From assembly GCF_000423445.1 (NCBI RefSeq), contig NZ_AUHZ01000005.1:1-64000 (forward strand): a DNA stretch of 64,000 bases, read 5' to 3'. This stretch comes from Acidipropionibacterium thoenii DSM 20276. GTDB taxonomy: Bacteria; Actinomycetota; Actinomycetes; Propionibacteriales; Propionibacteriaceae. The stretch's first letter is position 1, and the number at the start of each line of letters is the position of its first letter. The translations under genes were made by a program, and so were the position numbers. This document shows, piece by piece, positions 28,612 through 37,617 of this stretch. The notes under the pieces are model-generated. The model was not told the origin of the DNA. It did no database searches and saw only the letters and a program-made list of their open reading frames with translations.

Positions 28612-29943
28612 ATGAACTCTCCGGCCAGCTCCCCCCGAGCCCACTCGCAGATCGAGTTCTGGGCCTGGCAGGGCAGGCCGCCCGAGAATGCCCGAGGACG
28701 CCGGTCCTTCGCCTCCGGAGACCTCGATGGCTGTAGGGCGGACCACCGCGGACTCACCGTCGACCGTCCGACCGGCGAGCGTGTCCTGGCCGACCCCTTC
28801 GTCGACCGGCCCGACGGCTCGGTGCGCCCGGCCGCCGACGACCCCGGTGCGATCAACTCACCGGTGAGATATCAGACGGCGACCTGGACCTCGCCCCTCC
28901 ACCGTTTGGGCTTCGGCGGCCAGCAGATCATCGTCTCCTGGAACGCACTGACCCCGGGACACTCCTGGATCGAGGTGCAGATCCAGCCGATCATCGGCGA
29001 GGTGGCACCATCTGCCGCCGATACGCAGACCCCCGGACCGTGGTTCACGATAGCCCGCTGGTGCCGGCTGCTGCCCGCCCAGGGGGGCGCCATCCACCGC
29101 GCCAGCGTGGCGGGGCAGAGCTCAGCCGGCGCCTCGGTCGATGTCGACACCCTGGCCGCCTCCGAGGGCCACGAGATCACCGGTTACCGGCTGAGGGTGA
29201 TCCTGGCGGCCCCGCTCGGGGCACCCGAGCGCCCCGTCGTCTCGCTGCTGGGGGCGGTCGCCTGGGCACCCTCCAGAGGCCACGGATCGTCTCCCGCCCC
29301 CAGCGCGGCACCCGGCCCGGCCCCACTGCCGGGAAGGGAAATACCGGTCCCCCCGCTGTCCCAGATGACCCATCGCGGCCAGTACCCGCAGTGGGGCGGT
29401 GGCGGCGAATCCTGGTGCTCGCCGACCTCGGTGGCGATGACGATGGGCTACCACCGCTGCGGCCCCACCCCCGCCGAGCTGGCCTGGATCCAACCCCCCG
29501 ACGACCGGATCGTCGCCTTCAGCGCCCGGGCGACCTGGGACCACCAGTTCCAGGGCGCCGGAAACTGGGCCTTCTCCACCGCCTACCCCGCCGAGTATCC
29601 CCTCGAAGCCTTCGTCACCCGACTCGCCGGCCTGGCCGAGATGGCCCCCTTCATCGCGGCCGGCATCCCGCTGGTGGCCTCACTGGCCTTCGACGCCACC
29701 GAACTGGACGGCTCGGGATACTCCACCGAGGGCCACCTGATGCTGGTGATCGGATTCACCAGCGGTGGCGACGTCATCGTCAACGACCCGGCCAGCCACA
29801 ACCTGCCCGACAACGACCAGGTCCGGGTGGTCTACCGGCGCGACCAGTTCGAGCGGATCTGGCAGCGCAGTTCCAAGGGCACGGTCTACGTCATCCATCC
29901 ACCCCGGCTGCCGCTACCCCCCGGTCCGGCGACCGGGATCTGA
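28612..29943 (+). CDS. C39-like peptidase-domain protein
   Basis: 443 residues. The C-terminal part is a peptidase C39-like (papain-fold) domain: catalytic Cys in GGGGESWCSPTSVAM near 268, His in EGHLMLVIGFTSGG near 374 and Asp/Asn in VIVNDPASHN near 391. The N-terminal 240 residues form beta-rich sequence (YQTATWTSPLHRLGFGGQQIIVSWNA) that may bind a ligand. No signal peptide or helix is visible, so location is unclear. Conserved actinobacterial relatives lie in the same place between cca and sigM or near cell-wall genes; substrate unknown. Confidence 0.85.
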   Translation: MNSPASSPRAHSQIEFWAWQGRPPENARGRRSFASGDLDGCRADHRGLTVDRPTGERVLADPFVDRPDGSVRPAADDPGAINSPVRYQTATWTSPLHRLGFGGQQIIVSWNALTPGHSWIEVQIQPIIGEVAPSAADTQTPGPWFTIARWCRLLPAQGGAIHRASVAGQSSAGASVDVDTLAASEGHEITGYRLRVILAAPLGAPERPVVSLLGAVAWAPSRGHGSSPAPSAAPGPAPLPGREIPVPPLSQMTHRGQYPQWGGGGESWCSPTSVAMTMGYHRCGPTPAELAWIQPPDDRIVAFSARATWDHQFQGAGNWAFSTAYPAEYPLEAFVTRLAGLAEMAPFIAAGIPLVASLAFDATELDGSGYSTEGHLMLVIGFTSGGDVIVNDPASHNLPDNDQVRVVYRRDQFERIWQRSSKGTVYVIHPPRLPLPPGPATGI

Positions 29944-30005
29944 CCCCCGGCCGCCGGTGCTCCGGTCAGCAGTCCCCGATGCCGTTCACAGCTGGCGTCC
30001 ATAAG

Positions 30006-32339
30006 ATGAAGACCATGCCTGTCTCTGCCACCGATCGACCGGGGAGTCGCCAGCGCCCCTCCGGCACCCGGCGGCAGACCCGCAGGCGCGCCGCCCTGCT
30101 CCTGGCTCTGCTGCTCGCCGTCCTCACCGCGATGACCTCCGCCGCCCCGGCTCTGGCCTCCCCCGCCACGACACACCCAGCCAGGGCCACCCAGAACCCC
30201 TCGACCCCGGCAGTCACCGTCGACCTCACCAGCGTCACCCCCGACAGCGTCGATGCCAACGGCACCATCACCATCAAGGGCACCGTGACCAACACCTCGA
30301 AGGTCGCGATGACCTGGGTGCAGGTGTCCTTCTGGCGCTCCCGCGACCCGATCACCGACCCCTCCGCCCTCAGCTCCGTGCTCTCCTCCCCCATCACCAT
30401 GCCGGTCGGGGAGCGCTGGTTCGGTGAGAAGAACGAGGCGAGCATGGACAACATCACCGACCCGGAGGCGACCCAGACCTTCCAACCCGGCCAGACGGCG
30501 TCCTTCCAGGTCTCCGGCACCGCCAAGGAGATGGGCCTCACCACCGCCGGTGCCTATCTGGTCGGCGTCCACGTCCAGGCGACGCCGGTCGGCCGGTCCC
30601 GGCTGACGGTGGGCCGGGCACGGGTGCTCACGGTGGTCTCCGCCGCCACCACGAAGGCAGCCCTCACCCCGGTCGTCGAACTGTCCTCCCGGCCCGCCAT
30701 CGGGCTGGACGGCACCTTCATGGATGATCACCTGGCCGGCGAACTCACCGGGCGGCTCACCACCCTGCTGAGCGCCGCACAGAACCGCCAGGCCACCGTG
30801 CTGGTCGACCCGGGGCTGGTGGACGAGGTCATCGCGATGGCGGCCGGCTACACCGTCGACGGCAGACCCGGAACCGGCACCCAGGCCGCGATCAACTGGT
30901 TGGCCGCCCTCACCCCCGTTCTCCAGGGGGGCAACGCCTATCGCCTTCCCTATGGCAACGCCGATGTCGTGGGGGCTGCGCGGGCCGGCCACCAGGTGGT
31001 GCTGACGAGGGCACGCGACGCCCTGGCCGCCACCTCCACGGGGGCCAGCGGCACGGCTGGCAGCAGCTCCACATCAACCAACCCGGCGGCCAACCTGCCT
31101 CTGGCGGTGGTCGATCGGGCCGGCGCCCTGGACCGCCCATCGCTCACCTCGATCGTCGATGTGCTGCACCCCCAGGTGGTCCTCAGCTCCGCCGCCGACA
31201 CCACGGCCACCAGCTACTCGACCTCCGGGACCACCCTGGTACCGCTGTCCACCGATGTCCTGGACGGCGGGCCCGATCACACCTCCAGCCCCGCCCAGCG
31301 CCGCGGCCGGTTGCTCGCCCAGGCACTGCTGGACTCCCAGGACGGCCGGCCGGTGACCACTGTCGTCACCACCGAGAAGGAGTTGGCGGTGGTCGGGCTG
31401 ACGGCCACCAGCACCGAGCCCTGGCTCACCCTGAGGAGTCTGTCCGCAGCGGTGGGGACGCCGTCCACCACCAATCCGTTGCCGGCCCGCAGCCGGGTGC
31501 CCACCGTGCTCCAGGGGTCCTGGTGGACCGACCTGGAAGTCGCCGCCCGCCACGCGGCCGGCTGGGGCGACGTGCTGGCCGACCCGGCGCAGACCACCCT
31601 CAAGACCGACCGGGCGCTGTCCCGCGGGGTCTCGGTCGACCTGGCCGCCGCCCAGCGCTCCGGCTGGCTGACCACCGCGATGTCCTCGGCCACCCAGCTG
31701 CTGTCGGGAACCTCGATCAACCTTCACGCCGCCGAGAGCTTCGTGATGTCCTCGGCCTCCAACTACCTGCCGCTGACAGTCACCAATCGGCTCGACGCCA
31801 CCGTGCGAGTCAAGGTGGTGTTCACCTCCGAGTATCCCCAGCGGATCTCGGTGCCGACCACTCAGGTGGTGACGATCCGCTCGGGGGAGACCCAGACCAT
31901 CCGCTTCTCCCCGCGCGCCAGCTCGAACGGCCAGGTCGAGATGACCGCCCAGCTCACCAGTCCGGCCGGCCGCCCGCTGGGCGTCCAGCACCACTTCCTG
32001 ATCCGGGCGACCCGGATGGACGACATCGGCTGGGTCATCATCGTGATCTCCGGGGCGGTGCTGCTCGGGGCCACCCTGCTGCGCATCCACCAGGTCCGCC
32101 ACCGCCAGGGGACCGACGCCGCGACCCTGGCCGAGGAGCTGACGGCAGGGTTGGAGGAGGCCACTCAGCATCACGAGAGCACCTCGCCGACGCCGGCCGG
32201 GAGTTCGACGGTCGGCCCGGACGGGGCCACCCACGACCATCTGCCCGAACCCCGCCAGGAGCCGGGCGACTCACCAGGAGACGCCTCCGCTCCGCCGTCC
32301 GAGGCACCGATCGACCCGGCTTCGGGTACCGGCCGGTGA
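30006..32339 (+). CDS. DUF6049-family exported membrane-anchored protein
   Basis: 777 residues from the ATG at 30006 (30015 is an alternative; neither has a strong ribosome site). A positively charged start and hydrophobic segment (RRRAALLLALLLAVLTAM) form a signal peptide ending near ALASPA. The large extracytoplasmic part has an Ig-like beta domain (about 60-210) and a long domain with LVDPGLVDEVIAMAAGYTVDG. A C-terminal helix (DDIGWVIIVISGAVLLGATLL) anchors it, with a short charged tail. It corresponds by position and composition to mycobacterial Rv3909, which precedes murJ. Function unknown, presumed in envelope assembly. Here murJ does not follow. Confidence 0.8.
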   Translation: MKTMPVSATDRPGSRQRPSGTRRQTRRRAALLLALLLAVLTAMTSAAPALASPATTHPARATQNPSTPAVTVDLTSVTPDSVDANGTITIKGTVTNTSKVAMTWVQVSFWRSRDPITDPSALSSVLSSPITMPVGERWFGEKNEASMDNITDPEATQTFQPGQTASFQVSGTAKEMGLTTAGAYLVGVHVQATPVGRSRLTVGRARVLTVVSAATTKAALTPVVELSSRPAIGLDGTFMDDHLAGELTGRLTTLLSAAQNRQATVLVDPGLVDEVIAMAAGYTVDGRPGTGTQAAINWLAALTPVLQGGNAYRLPYGNADVVGAARAGHQVVLTRARDALAATSTGASGTAGSSSTSTNPAANLPLAVVDRAGALDRPSLTSIVDVLHPQVVLSSAADTTATSYSTSGTTLVPLSTDVLDGGPDHTSSPAQRRGRLLAQALLDSQDGRPVTTVVTTEKELAVVGLTATSTEPWLTLRSLSAAVGTPSTTNPLPARSRVPTVLQGSWWTDLEVAARHAAGWGDVLADPAQTTLKTDRALSRGVSVDLAAAQRSGWLTTAMSSATQLLSGTSINLHAAESFVMSSASNYLPLTVTNRLDATVRVKVVFTSEYPQRISVPTTQVVTIRSGETQTIRFSPRASSNGQVEMTAQLTSPAGRPLGVQHHFLIRATRMDDIGWVIIVISGAVLLGATLLRIHQVRHRQGTDAATLAEELTAGLEEATQHHESTSPTPAGSSTVGPDGATHDHLPEPRQEPGDSPGDASAPPSEAPIDPASGTGR

Positions 32340-32459
32340 GCCCCGTTCCGATCAGCAGCCCGAGACGGCAGACTTGGTGAGGGCGATGTCGAAGGTCCCG
32401 GGTGCTGCCGGCGGTGCCTCATGCGGCGTCCCCCGGGTTCGAAGCGCAGGGAGGTGACG

Positions 32460-34511
32460 GTGGACAGCGTATTCAACGACCGCCGCCAGGTCTCCCACTC
32501 CAGCGACCAGCAGTGGCACGAGGAGGACGAGCAGACCCGCCCCCAGCCACGCCCCACCGACCCAGACCCGGTTCCGGTGCTGCGCGCCGGAGCCCAGCTC
32601 GGCGGCCGCTTCCGCCTCGAGCAGGAGCTCGGCAATCCCCTCGGCACGATGACCTGGCGGGCCTTCGATCTCAAACTGCACCGCCCGGTACTGATGCACA
32701 TCATGGCCCCCGACGGGGCCCACACCGACGAGGTGCTGGCCGCCGCCCGGCGGGCCGCGGTCGCCACCGACTCCCGATTCCTGAGAGTCCTGGACGCCGT
32801 CGCCGCGGGGCCCGGGGACCCCGGCTCCTTCGTGGTCTGCGAGTTCGCCCCCGGCCGGTCGATCGCCGAACTGCTCCAGTCGGGGCCGCTGTCGGCCCTG
32901 GAAGCGGCCTGGATCATTCGCGAACTCGCCGATGCGATGGCCCCGCTGCACAGCCTGGGGCTGTTCCACGAGAGACTCAACCCCGACAACGTCATCGTCA
33001 CCTCCACCGGCAATGTCAAGATCGTCGGGCTGCTGATCCAGGCAGCCCTGCACCCCTGGCCCGGTGACCAGTCGTTGACCTGGTCCGACCGTGAGGCCCG
33101 CGACGTCTCCGACATGGGACGGCTGCTGTACGCCTGCCTGGTCTCCCGCTGGCCGGTGGGCACCGCCCGCCATCCGCGCCCGCTCGACAGCCTGGACGGC
33201 AGGGTCCGGTGGGGCCTGGTCCCGGCCCCCTCCGATGACCACGGCTGGCTGCCGCCGCACCAGGTACGGGCCGGCGTCTCCCCCGCACTGGACACCCTGT
33301 GCGACCAGATCCTCTCAGAGGTCCCCCGCCACAACGAGGTCCCGATCCGCACCGCCAACGAGGTGGCCCAGGCGCTGGCCCGGGTGCTCGGCAGCGCCGA
33401 TGCGGCCGCCGACCTCGAGCGCCGACTGCGCTACCCGGCCGAGCAGGGCAACAGCACCACCGCCCCGGTGACACCGGCCGCCGCAGTGGCCGCTCCCGGT
33501 GCCGCGGGCCGACCTGCCGGCTCGAACGGGACCCCCACCGAGTTCGGCACTCCCGGCGCCGACGACAGCTCTCGCGGCGACGGCTACCCGGATGACGACG
33601 GCACCGGCAGCTCGACGATTCCCGGCCGCGACGAGGACGGTTACTGGACCCCGGAGGCCGCCGCCGGGGAGTGGGCCCACGTTCCCGCACAGCACTACCT
33701 GGACGGGGGTTCGGGGGACCTCAGGGCCGTCGAGGGATCGGCGTCCGCCGCCCCGGGCGCCGGCCCCCGGGACCCGGGTTCACCGCGCGGTTCGCGGCGT
33801 CAGGCAGGATCCGGCAGCGCTGGCCGGCCCGACGGTCGCCCGATCCCGATGGCCTCCCATATCGCCCCCGCGGATGTCGAGAAGGTCTCCCATCAGCTGG
33901 CCCGGCCCCGGCCCGACCCCCGGCGCTGGCAGATCTGGGCGGTCGGCCTGGTCGCTGCCGTGCTGGTGGTCTGCCTGCTGCTGGTCGGGCTCAGGCGGGT
34001 GGCGGCAACCGAACCGGCCGGCCAGGCGGCGTCCTCGGCCTCGACAGCGGTCACCATCTCCAAGGTCGATGACTTCGACCCCGAGGCCGACGGGGGCAAT
34101 GACGAGGAGAACCCGAACAAGGTGTCTCTGGCCTGGGACGGCAAGGCCGACACCGCCTGGACCACCCTGGTGTACAAGAACTCCCCCAGTTTCGGACGGC
34201 TCAAGCCCGGCGTCGGGCTGGTGGTCGACCTCGGGTCCACGACGTCGTTCTCCTCGGTGACGGTCACCCTGGTCAACGGCGCCACCGACGTGGCCCTGTA
34301 CGTGCCGAGATCCGCCGGCGCTGAGCCCCCGATGTCGACCATCGGCGACTGGCGCCGGGTGACGGCCCGGCAGGGGGCGCGAGGGGCCACCACCCTGAAA
34401 CCCTCCCCGGCGGTGTCCAGCCGGTATCTGCTGGTTTACCTCAGCAAGCTGCCGAAGATCTCCGACAACCGCTTCCAGGGGGGCATCGCGGAGATCAAGG
34501 TGAACCCGTGA
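32460..34511 (+). CDS. MurJ-associated pseudokinase with membrane helix and discoidin-like domain
   Basis: 683 residues from the GTG at 32460 (GGAGG five bases upstream). A protein-kinase fold spans about 45-310 but key residues are changed: the lysine position reads RPVLMHIM, HRDLKPEN has become HERLNPDN and DFG is replaced by VGL, so it should not phosphorylate. A long Pro/Gly/Asp-rich linker, a helix near 488-510 (WAVGLVAAVLVVCLLLVGL) and an exported F5/8-type beta domain (KVSLAWDGKADTAWTT) follow. This matches the C-terminal half of mycobacterial MviN (Rv3910), here without the MurJ flippase half. It overlaps the sigma-factor gene by four bases. Confidence 0.85.
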   Translation: MDSVFNDRRQVSHSSDQQWHEEDEQTRPQPRPTDPDPVPVLRAGAQLGGRFRLEQELGNPLGTMTWRAFDLKLHRPVLMHIMAPDGAHTDEVLAAARRAAVATDSRFLRVLDAVAAGPGDPGSFVVCEFAPGRSIAELLQSGPLSALEAAWIIRELADAMAPLHSLGLFHERLNPDNVIVTSTGNVKIVGLLIQAALHPWPGDQSLTWSDREARDVSDMGRLLYACLVSRWPVGTARHPRPLDSLDGRVRWGLVPAPSDDHGWLPPHQVRAGVSPALDTLCDQILSEVPRHNEVPIRTANEVAQALARVLGSADAAADLERRLRYPAEQGNSTTAPVTPAAAVAAPGAAGRPAGSNGTPTEFGTPGADDSSRGDGYPDDDGTGSSTIPGRDEDGYWTPEAAAGEWAHVPAQHYLDGGSGDLRAVEGSASAAPGAGPRDPGSPRGSRRQAGSGSAGRPDGRPIPMASHIAPADVEKVSHQLARPRPDPRRWQIWAVGLVAAVLVVCLLLVGLRRVAATEPAGQAASSASTAVTISKVDDFDPEADGGNDEENPNKVSLAWDGKADTAWTTLVYKNSPSFGRLKPGVGLVVDLGSTTSFSSVTVTLVNGATDVALYVPRSAGAEPPMSTIGDWRRVTARQGARGATTLKPSPAVSSRYLLVYLSKLPKISDNRFQGGIAEIKVNP

Positions 34512-35167
34512 GCCGGGCCGCGGGGCCGGCGGGAGGATCGGCCCAGGGGGAGGACGAGCCGGGCCGCGCCGATCCCGAGGACCCTCTCGAGGCCGCCGAT
34601 CCGGGCCCGGGCCCCAGCGACGCCGACCTGCTGGCGGCCCACGTCGCCGGTGACCCGGACGCCTTCGGCACCCTGTTCCTGCGCCACCGGGACCGGCTCT
34701 GGGCGGTGGCGGTGCGCACCATGGGCGATCGTGAGGAGGCCGCCGACGCCCTTCAGGAGGCGATGATCTCGGCCAGTCGCAGGGCCGGGACATTCCGCGG
34801 TGACGCCGCGGTGACCAGCTGGCTGCACCGGATCGTCGTCAACTCATGCCTGGACCTGATCCGTCGCAACCGGGTGAGGCGTACCGAGCCGCTGCACCCC
34901 GGGGCCGATCGGGATCTGGCCCTGATCGCTGCTGAGGACCCGACCCGCCGGATCGAGTCGGCCGAGCTGGCCGCGATCGTCGAGCAGGCGCTGTCCCGGC
35001 TGAATGCCGATCAGCGGGCTGCCCTGGTGCTGGTCGACATGGAACAGATGCCGGTGGCGGAGGCGGCTGTGGAGCTGGGAGTGCCACGGGGCACCGTGAA
35101 GAGCCGGTGTGCCAGGGGCCGGGCCCGGTTGGCCGAACTGCTGGCGCCGTTCCGCGACAGTTTCTGA
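34508..35167 (+). CDS. sigM: ECF RNA polymerase sigma factor, SigM-type
   Basis: 219 residues from a GTG overlapping the upstream stop (GTGA). Region 2 is clear (DADLLAAHVAGDPDAFGTLFLRHRDRLW, DALQEAMISASRRAGTFRG, VTSWLHRIVVNSCLD), as is region 4 (ALSRLNADQRAALVLVDMEQMPVAEAA, GTVKSRCARGRARL). The first 35 residues are a variable Gly/Glu-rich lead. Position after the pseudokinase equals that of mycobacterial sigM (Rv3911). It probably directs an envelope stress response; its anti-sigma factor may be the small downstream protein. Confidence 0.93.
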   Translation: MSRAAGPAGGSAQGEDEPGRADPEDPLEAADPGPGPSDADLLAAHVAGDPDAFGTLFLRHRDRLWAVAVRTMGDREEAADALQEAMISASRRAGTFRGDAAVTSWLHRIVVNSCLDLIRRNRVRRTEPLHPGADRDLALIAAEDPTRRIESAELAAIVEQALSRLNADQRAALVLVDMEQMPVAEAAVELGVPRGTVKSRCARGRARLAELLAPFRDSF

Positions 35168-35322
35168 GCCCTCCACACCGGACCGTGTCCCCGAGATGGC
35201 CGCTGTCCGACCCGCTCGGGGAACCGATCGCGGTGCCGGCGCGTCACACCGGTGGTGGTCGGCCCAGTGCACAGCCGGTCCCCCTGGCCGGCTCCCGACC
35301 CGACGACACCCTGGAGGACCTG

Positions 35323-35613
35323 ATGGACGACAGCCATGACCACCGCCTGGATCCCTCCGATCCCGGCACCCCGCGCCACCTCGGCTGGGTGAGCGATCTG
35401 CTGGCCGCCCAGCCCGCCCCGACGGCTCCCGACGAGGTCGTCTCGGCAGTGGTCCGGAGGCTGACCCAGGAGCAGCCCCATCGGGACCTCACCATCCGCG
35501 ACAAGTCCGACACCGTGACCCAGGCCCTGCCCCACACCAGGGCCCCGATCTCCAAGGCGGTCCAGGTATCACCCGACGACGCCCTGGGGCCGGCCCGTCC
35601 CGGTGACCGCTGA
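35323..35613 (+). CDS. Small hydrophilic protein in the position of the SigM anti-sigma factor
   Basis: 96 residues from the ATG at 35323 (GGAGG seven bases upstream), 155 bases after sigM. The first half (MDDSHDHRLDP, HLGWVSDLLAAQ, APDEVVSAVVRRLTQEQ) has helices like the N-terminal part of actinobacterial anti-sigma proteins at this locus (Rv3912), but there is no zinc-binding HxxxCxxC and no membrane helix. It may be a shortened anti-sigma factor. Confidence that it is expressed is moderate; the function is inferred only from place. Confidence 0.55.
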   Translation: MDDSHDHRLDPSDPGTPRHLGWVSDLLAAQPAPTAPDEVVSAVVRRLTQEQPHRDLTIRDKSDTVTQALPHTRAPISKAVQVSPDDALGPARPGDR

Positions 35614-35639
35614 TTCAGGACTCGCGCTCCAGAACGCCC

Positions 35640-35683
35640 CCGGCCGGGCCCGATGGCGACTCAACGCCATCGGGCCCGGCCGG
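35640..35683. terminator. Perfect 19-bp hairpin between convergent operons
   Basis: 35640-35658 pairs with 35665-35683 without mismatch around the loop ACTCAA. It lies after the sigM operon and before the opposing glpK stop, so it can serve both. Confidence 0.85.
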
Positions 35684-35696
35684 AACTCAGCTCCCA

Positions 35697-35724
35697 GCCG
35701 GCCGGCCACGTCGGGCCGGCCGGC
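35697..35724. terminator. Second hairpin between convergent operons
   Basis: GCCGGCCGGCC (35697-35707) pairs with 35714-35724 around ACGTCG, nine bases past the glpK stop. It probably terminates glpK on the minus strand. Confidence 0.75.
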
Positions 35725-35732
35725 ACCGGATC

Positions 35733-37262
35733 TCAGTCGCGCACGTCGTCGTCGACCCAGTCGAAGGTCTTGGTGACGGCCTTCTTCCAGTTGCGGTAGA
35801 GGCGCTCGCGCTCGTCGGGATCGCCCTTCGGCTCCCAGCGCTTGTCCTCGGCCCAGTTGTCGATGACGTCCTGCTTGCCGTTCCAGAACCCGACTGCGAT
35901 GCCGGCCGCGTAGGCGGCACCCAGGGCGGTGGTCTCGGCGACCACCGGGCGGATCACCGGCACCCCGACCTGATCGGCCTGGAACTGCATCAGGGTGTCA
36001 TTGGCGGTCATCCCACCATCGACCTTCAGTGCGGTCAGCGGGACGCCGGAATCGGCGTTCATGGCATCGACCACCTCGCGGGTCTGGAAGGCGGTGGCCT
36101 CGATGACGGCCCGGGCCAGGTGGCCGCGGTTGACGTAACGGGTCAGGCCGACCAGGGCGCCACGGGCGTCGGTGCGCCAGTAGGGTGCGAACAGGCCCGA
36201 GAAGGCCGGCACGAAGTAGGCCCCGCCGTTGTCCTCGACGGTCTTGGCGAGGTCCTCGATCTCGGGGGCCGCGTCGATCATCCGCAGGTTGTCGCGCAGC
36301 CACTGGACCAGCGATCCGGCAACGGCGATGGAACCCTCCAGGGCGTAGACCGGAGCGGCGTCACCGATCTTGTAGCAGACCGTGGTGAGCAGTCCGTTCG
36401 AGGAGAAGACAGCCTCCTCGCCGGTGTTCATCAGGGTGAAACAGCCGGTGCCGTAGGTGTTCTTCACATTGCCCGGCTCGAAGCAGGCCTGACCGAAGGT
36501 GGCGGCCTGCTGGTCGCCCAGGATGCCGGCGATCGGGGTGTCGATCAGCAGGCTGTTCTTGGCGCCGTAGCCGTAGACCTCCGAGGAGGACTTGATCTCG
36601 GGCAGCATCGAGACCGGGATGCCGAAGTCGGCGCAGATGTCCTCGCGCCACTTGAGCTCGCGGACGTCCATCAGCAGGGTGCGGGAGGCATTGGTGACGT
36701 CGGTGACATGGATGCCGCCGTTGACCCCACCGGTGAGGTTCCACAGCACCCAGGTGTCGGGGGTGCCGAACAGCAGGTCGCCGGCCTCGGCCTTCTCACG
36801 GGCCCCGTCGACATTGTCGAGGATCCACTTGATCTTGGGGGCCGAGGGGTAGTTCGAGACATTCTCACCGGTGATCTGGCGGTAGCGCTCCGAACCCAGG
36901 TCGTCCCCGGCGTTGATCTCGTTGACGATCGAGGTGGTGCGTCCGTCCTGCCAGACGATCGCGTTGTAGACCGGCTTGCCGGTGTTCTTGTCCCACACGA
37001 TGGTGGTCTCGCGCTGGTTGGTGATGCCGACCGCGGCGAGCTGGTGGCGGTTGATGGCCGCCTTGACCAGGGCCTGGCCGACGACCTCGTTGACGGCCTC
37101 CATGATCTCGAGCGGATCGTGCTCGACCCAGCCGGCGCGCGGGAAGATCTGCTCGAACTCCTCCTGGCCGACCGAGACGACGTTGCCATGGTGGTCGAAG
37201 ATCATGGCGCGAGCGGAGGTGGTTCCCTCGTCGATGGCGAGAACGTACTGCTGGTCACTCAT
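35733..37262 (-). CDS. glpK: Glycerol kinase
   Basis: 509 residues, standard FGGY-kinase length. It phosphorylates glycerol to glycerol-3-phosphate with ATP in the cytoplasm. Hallmarks: [21 protein letters not shown] at the start, [50 protein letters not shown] and [18 protein letters not shown]. Glycerol is trapped for entry into glycolysis and, in propionibacteria, propionate fermentation. Downstream of glpF on the same strand but with a 355-base gap, so it probably has its own promoter. Confidence 0.97.
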   Translation of the reverse strand: MSDQQYVLAIDEGTTSARAMIFDHHGNVVSVGQEEFEQIFPRAGWVEHDPLEIMEAVNEVVGQALVKAAINRHQLAAVGITNQRETTIVWDKNTGKPVYNAIVWQDGRTTSIVNEINAGDDLGSERYRQITGENVSNYPSAPKIKWILDNVDGAREKAEAGDLLFGTPDTWVLWNLTGGVNGGIHVTDVTNASRTLLMDVRELKWREDICADFGIPVSMLPEIKSSSEVYGYGAKNSLLIDTPIAGILGDQQAATFGQACFEPGNVKNTYGTGCFTLMNTGEEAVFSSNGLLTTVCYKIGDAAPVYALEGSIAVAGSLVQWLRDNLRMIDAAPEIEDLAKTVEDNGGAYFVPAFSGLFAPYWRTDARGALVGLTRYVNRGHLARAVIEATAFQTREVVDAMNADSGVPLTALKVDGGMTANDTLMQFQADQVGVPVIRPVVAETTALGAAYAAGIAVGFWNGKQDVIDNWAEDKRWEPKGDPDERERLYRNWKKAVTKTFDWVDDDVRD

Positions 37263-37617
37263 GAGTGATCCCTTTCTGTGTCGATTGCTCCGGCTCGATG
37301 TCGCGTCATCAGGTTCGGCACGGTGTGTCGAGACTGCGGCACTGTGAGCCCGAGGAGTCGCGTGGGGCTCATCTGCGCCCCGTTGTGCTGATCCTCATCG
37401 GCCGGGTCGGTGCTGACCCGGTCGACATGCTTCTCAGTTACGTTGGTATCACATTCACACAACTCATGTGAGTCACGTGAGAGGGTGAACTACCTAGTCA
37501 GTGGTCAGACAGCAGAGAAAGAACGCCGTGTGGCCAGTCGCTGGTAGATCACCCTAACAGTTGGAATGTGAGGCGGGTGGGGGAGGGCCTGACATCGCGT
37601 CCTCCCCGACTCAGCGG
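37263..37617 (-). other. Gene-free region upstream of glpK
   Basis: 355 bases with no credible gene. It is less GC-rich than its surroundings near 37420-37500 and contains the near-perfect palindrome at 37464-37480. It must carry the glpK promoter; I could not fix the -10 and -35 elements with confidence. Confidence 0.5.
37464..37480. promoter_or_regulatory. Candidate operator upstream of glpK
   Basis: TCATGTGAGTCACGTGA is a 17-bp palindrome about a central G with one mismatched pair. It lies about 200 bases before glpK. The TGTGA/TCAC half-sites resemble sites of CRP/GlxR-type regulators, but a site for the SorC-type regulator of this locus is equally possible. Confidence 0.5.

Noticed and set aside
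29040-30005. Long upstream extension of the DUF6049 frame
   Set aside because: It overlaps the C39-like gene in another frame and has Arg/Pro-rich shadow composition; the signal peptide begins after 30006.
32430-32450. GGGTTCGAAGC, like a tRNA T-loop
   Set aside because: No acceptor stem, D-arm or anticodon arm can be formed around it.
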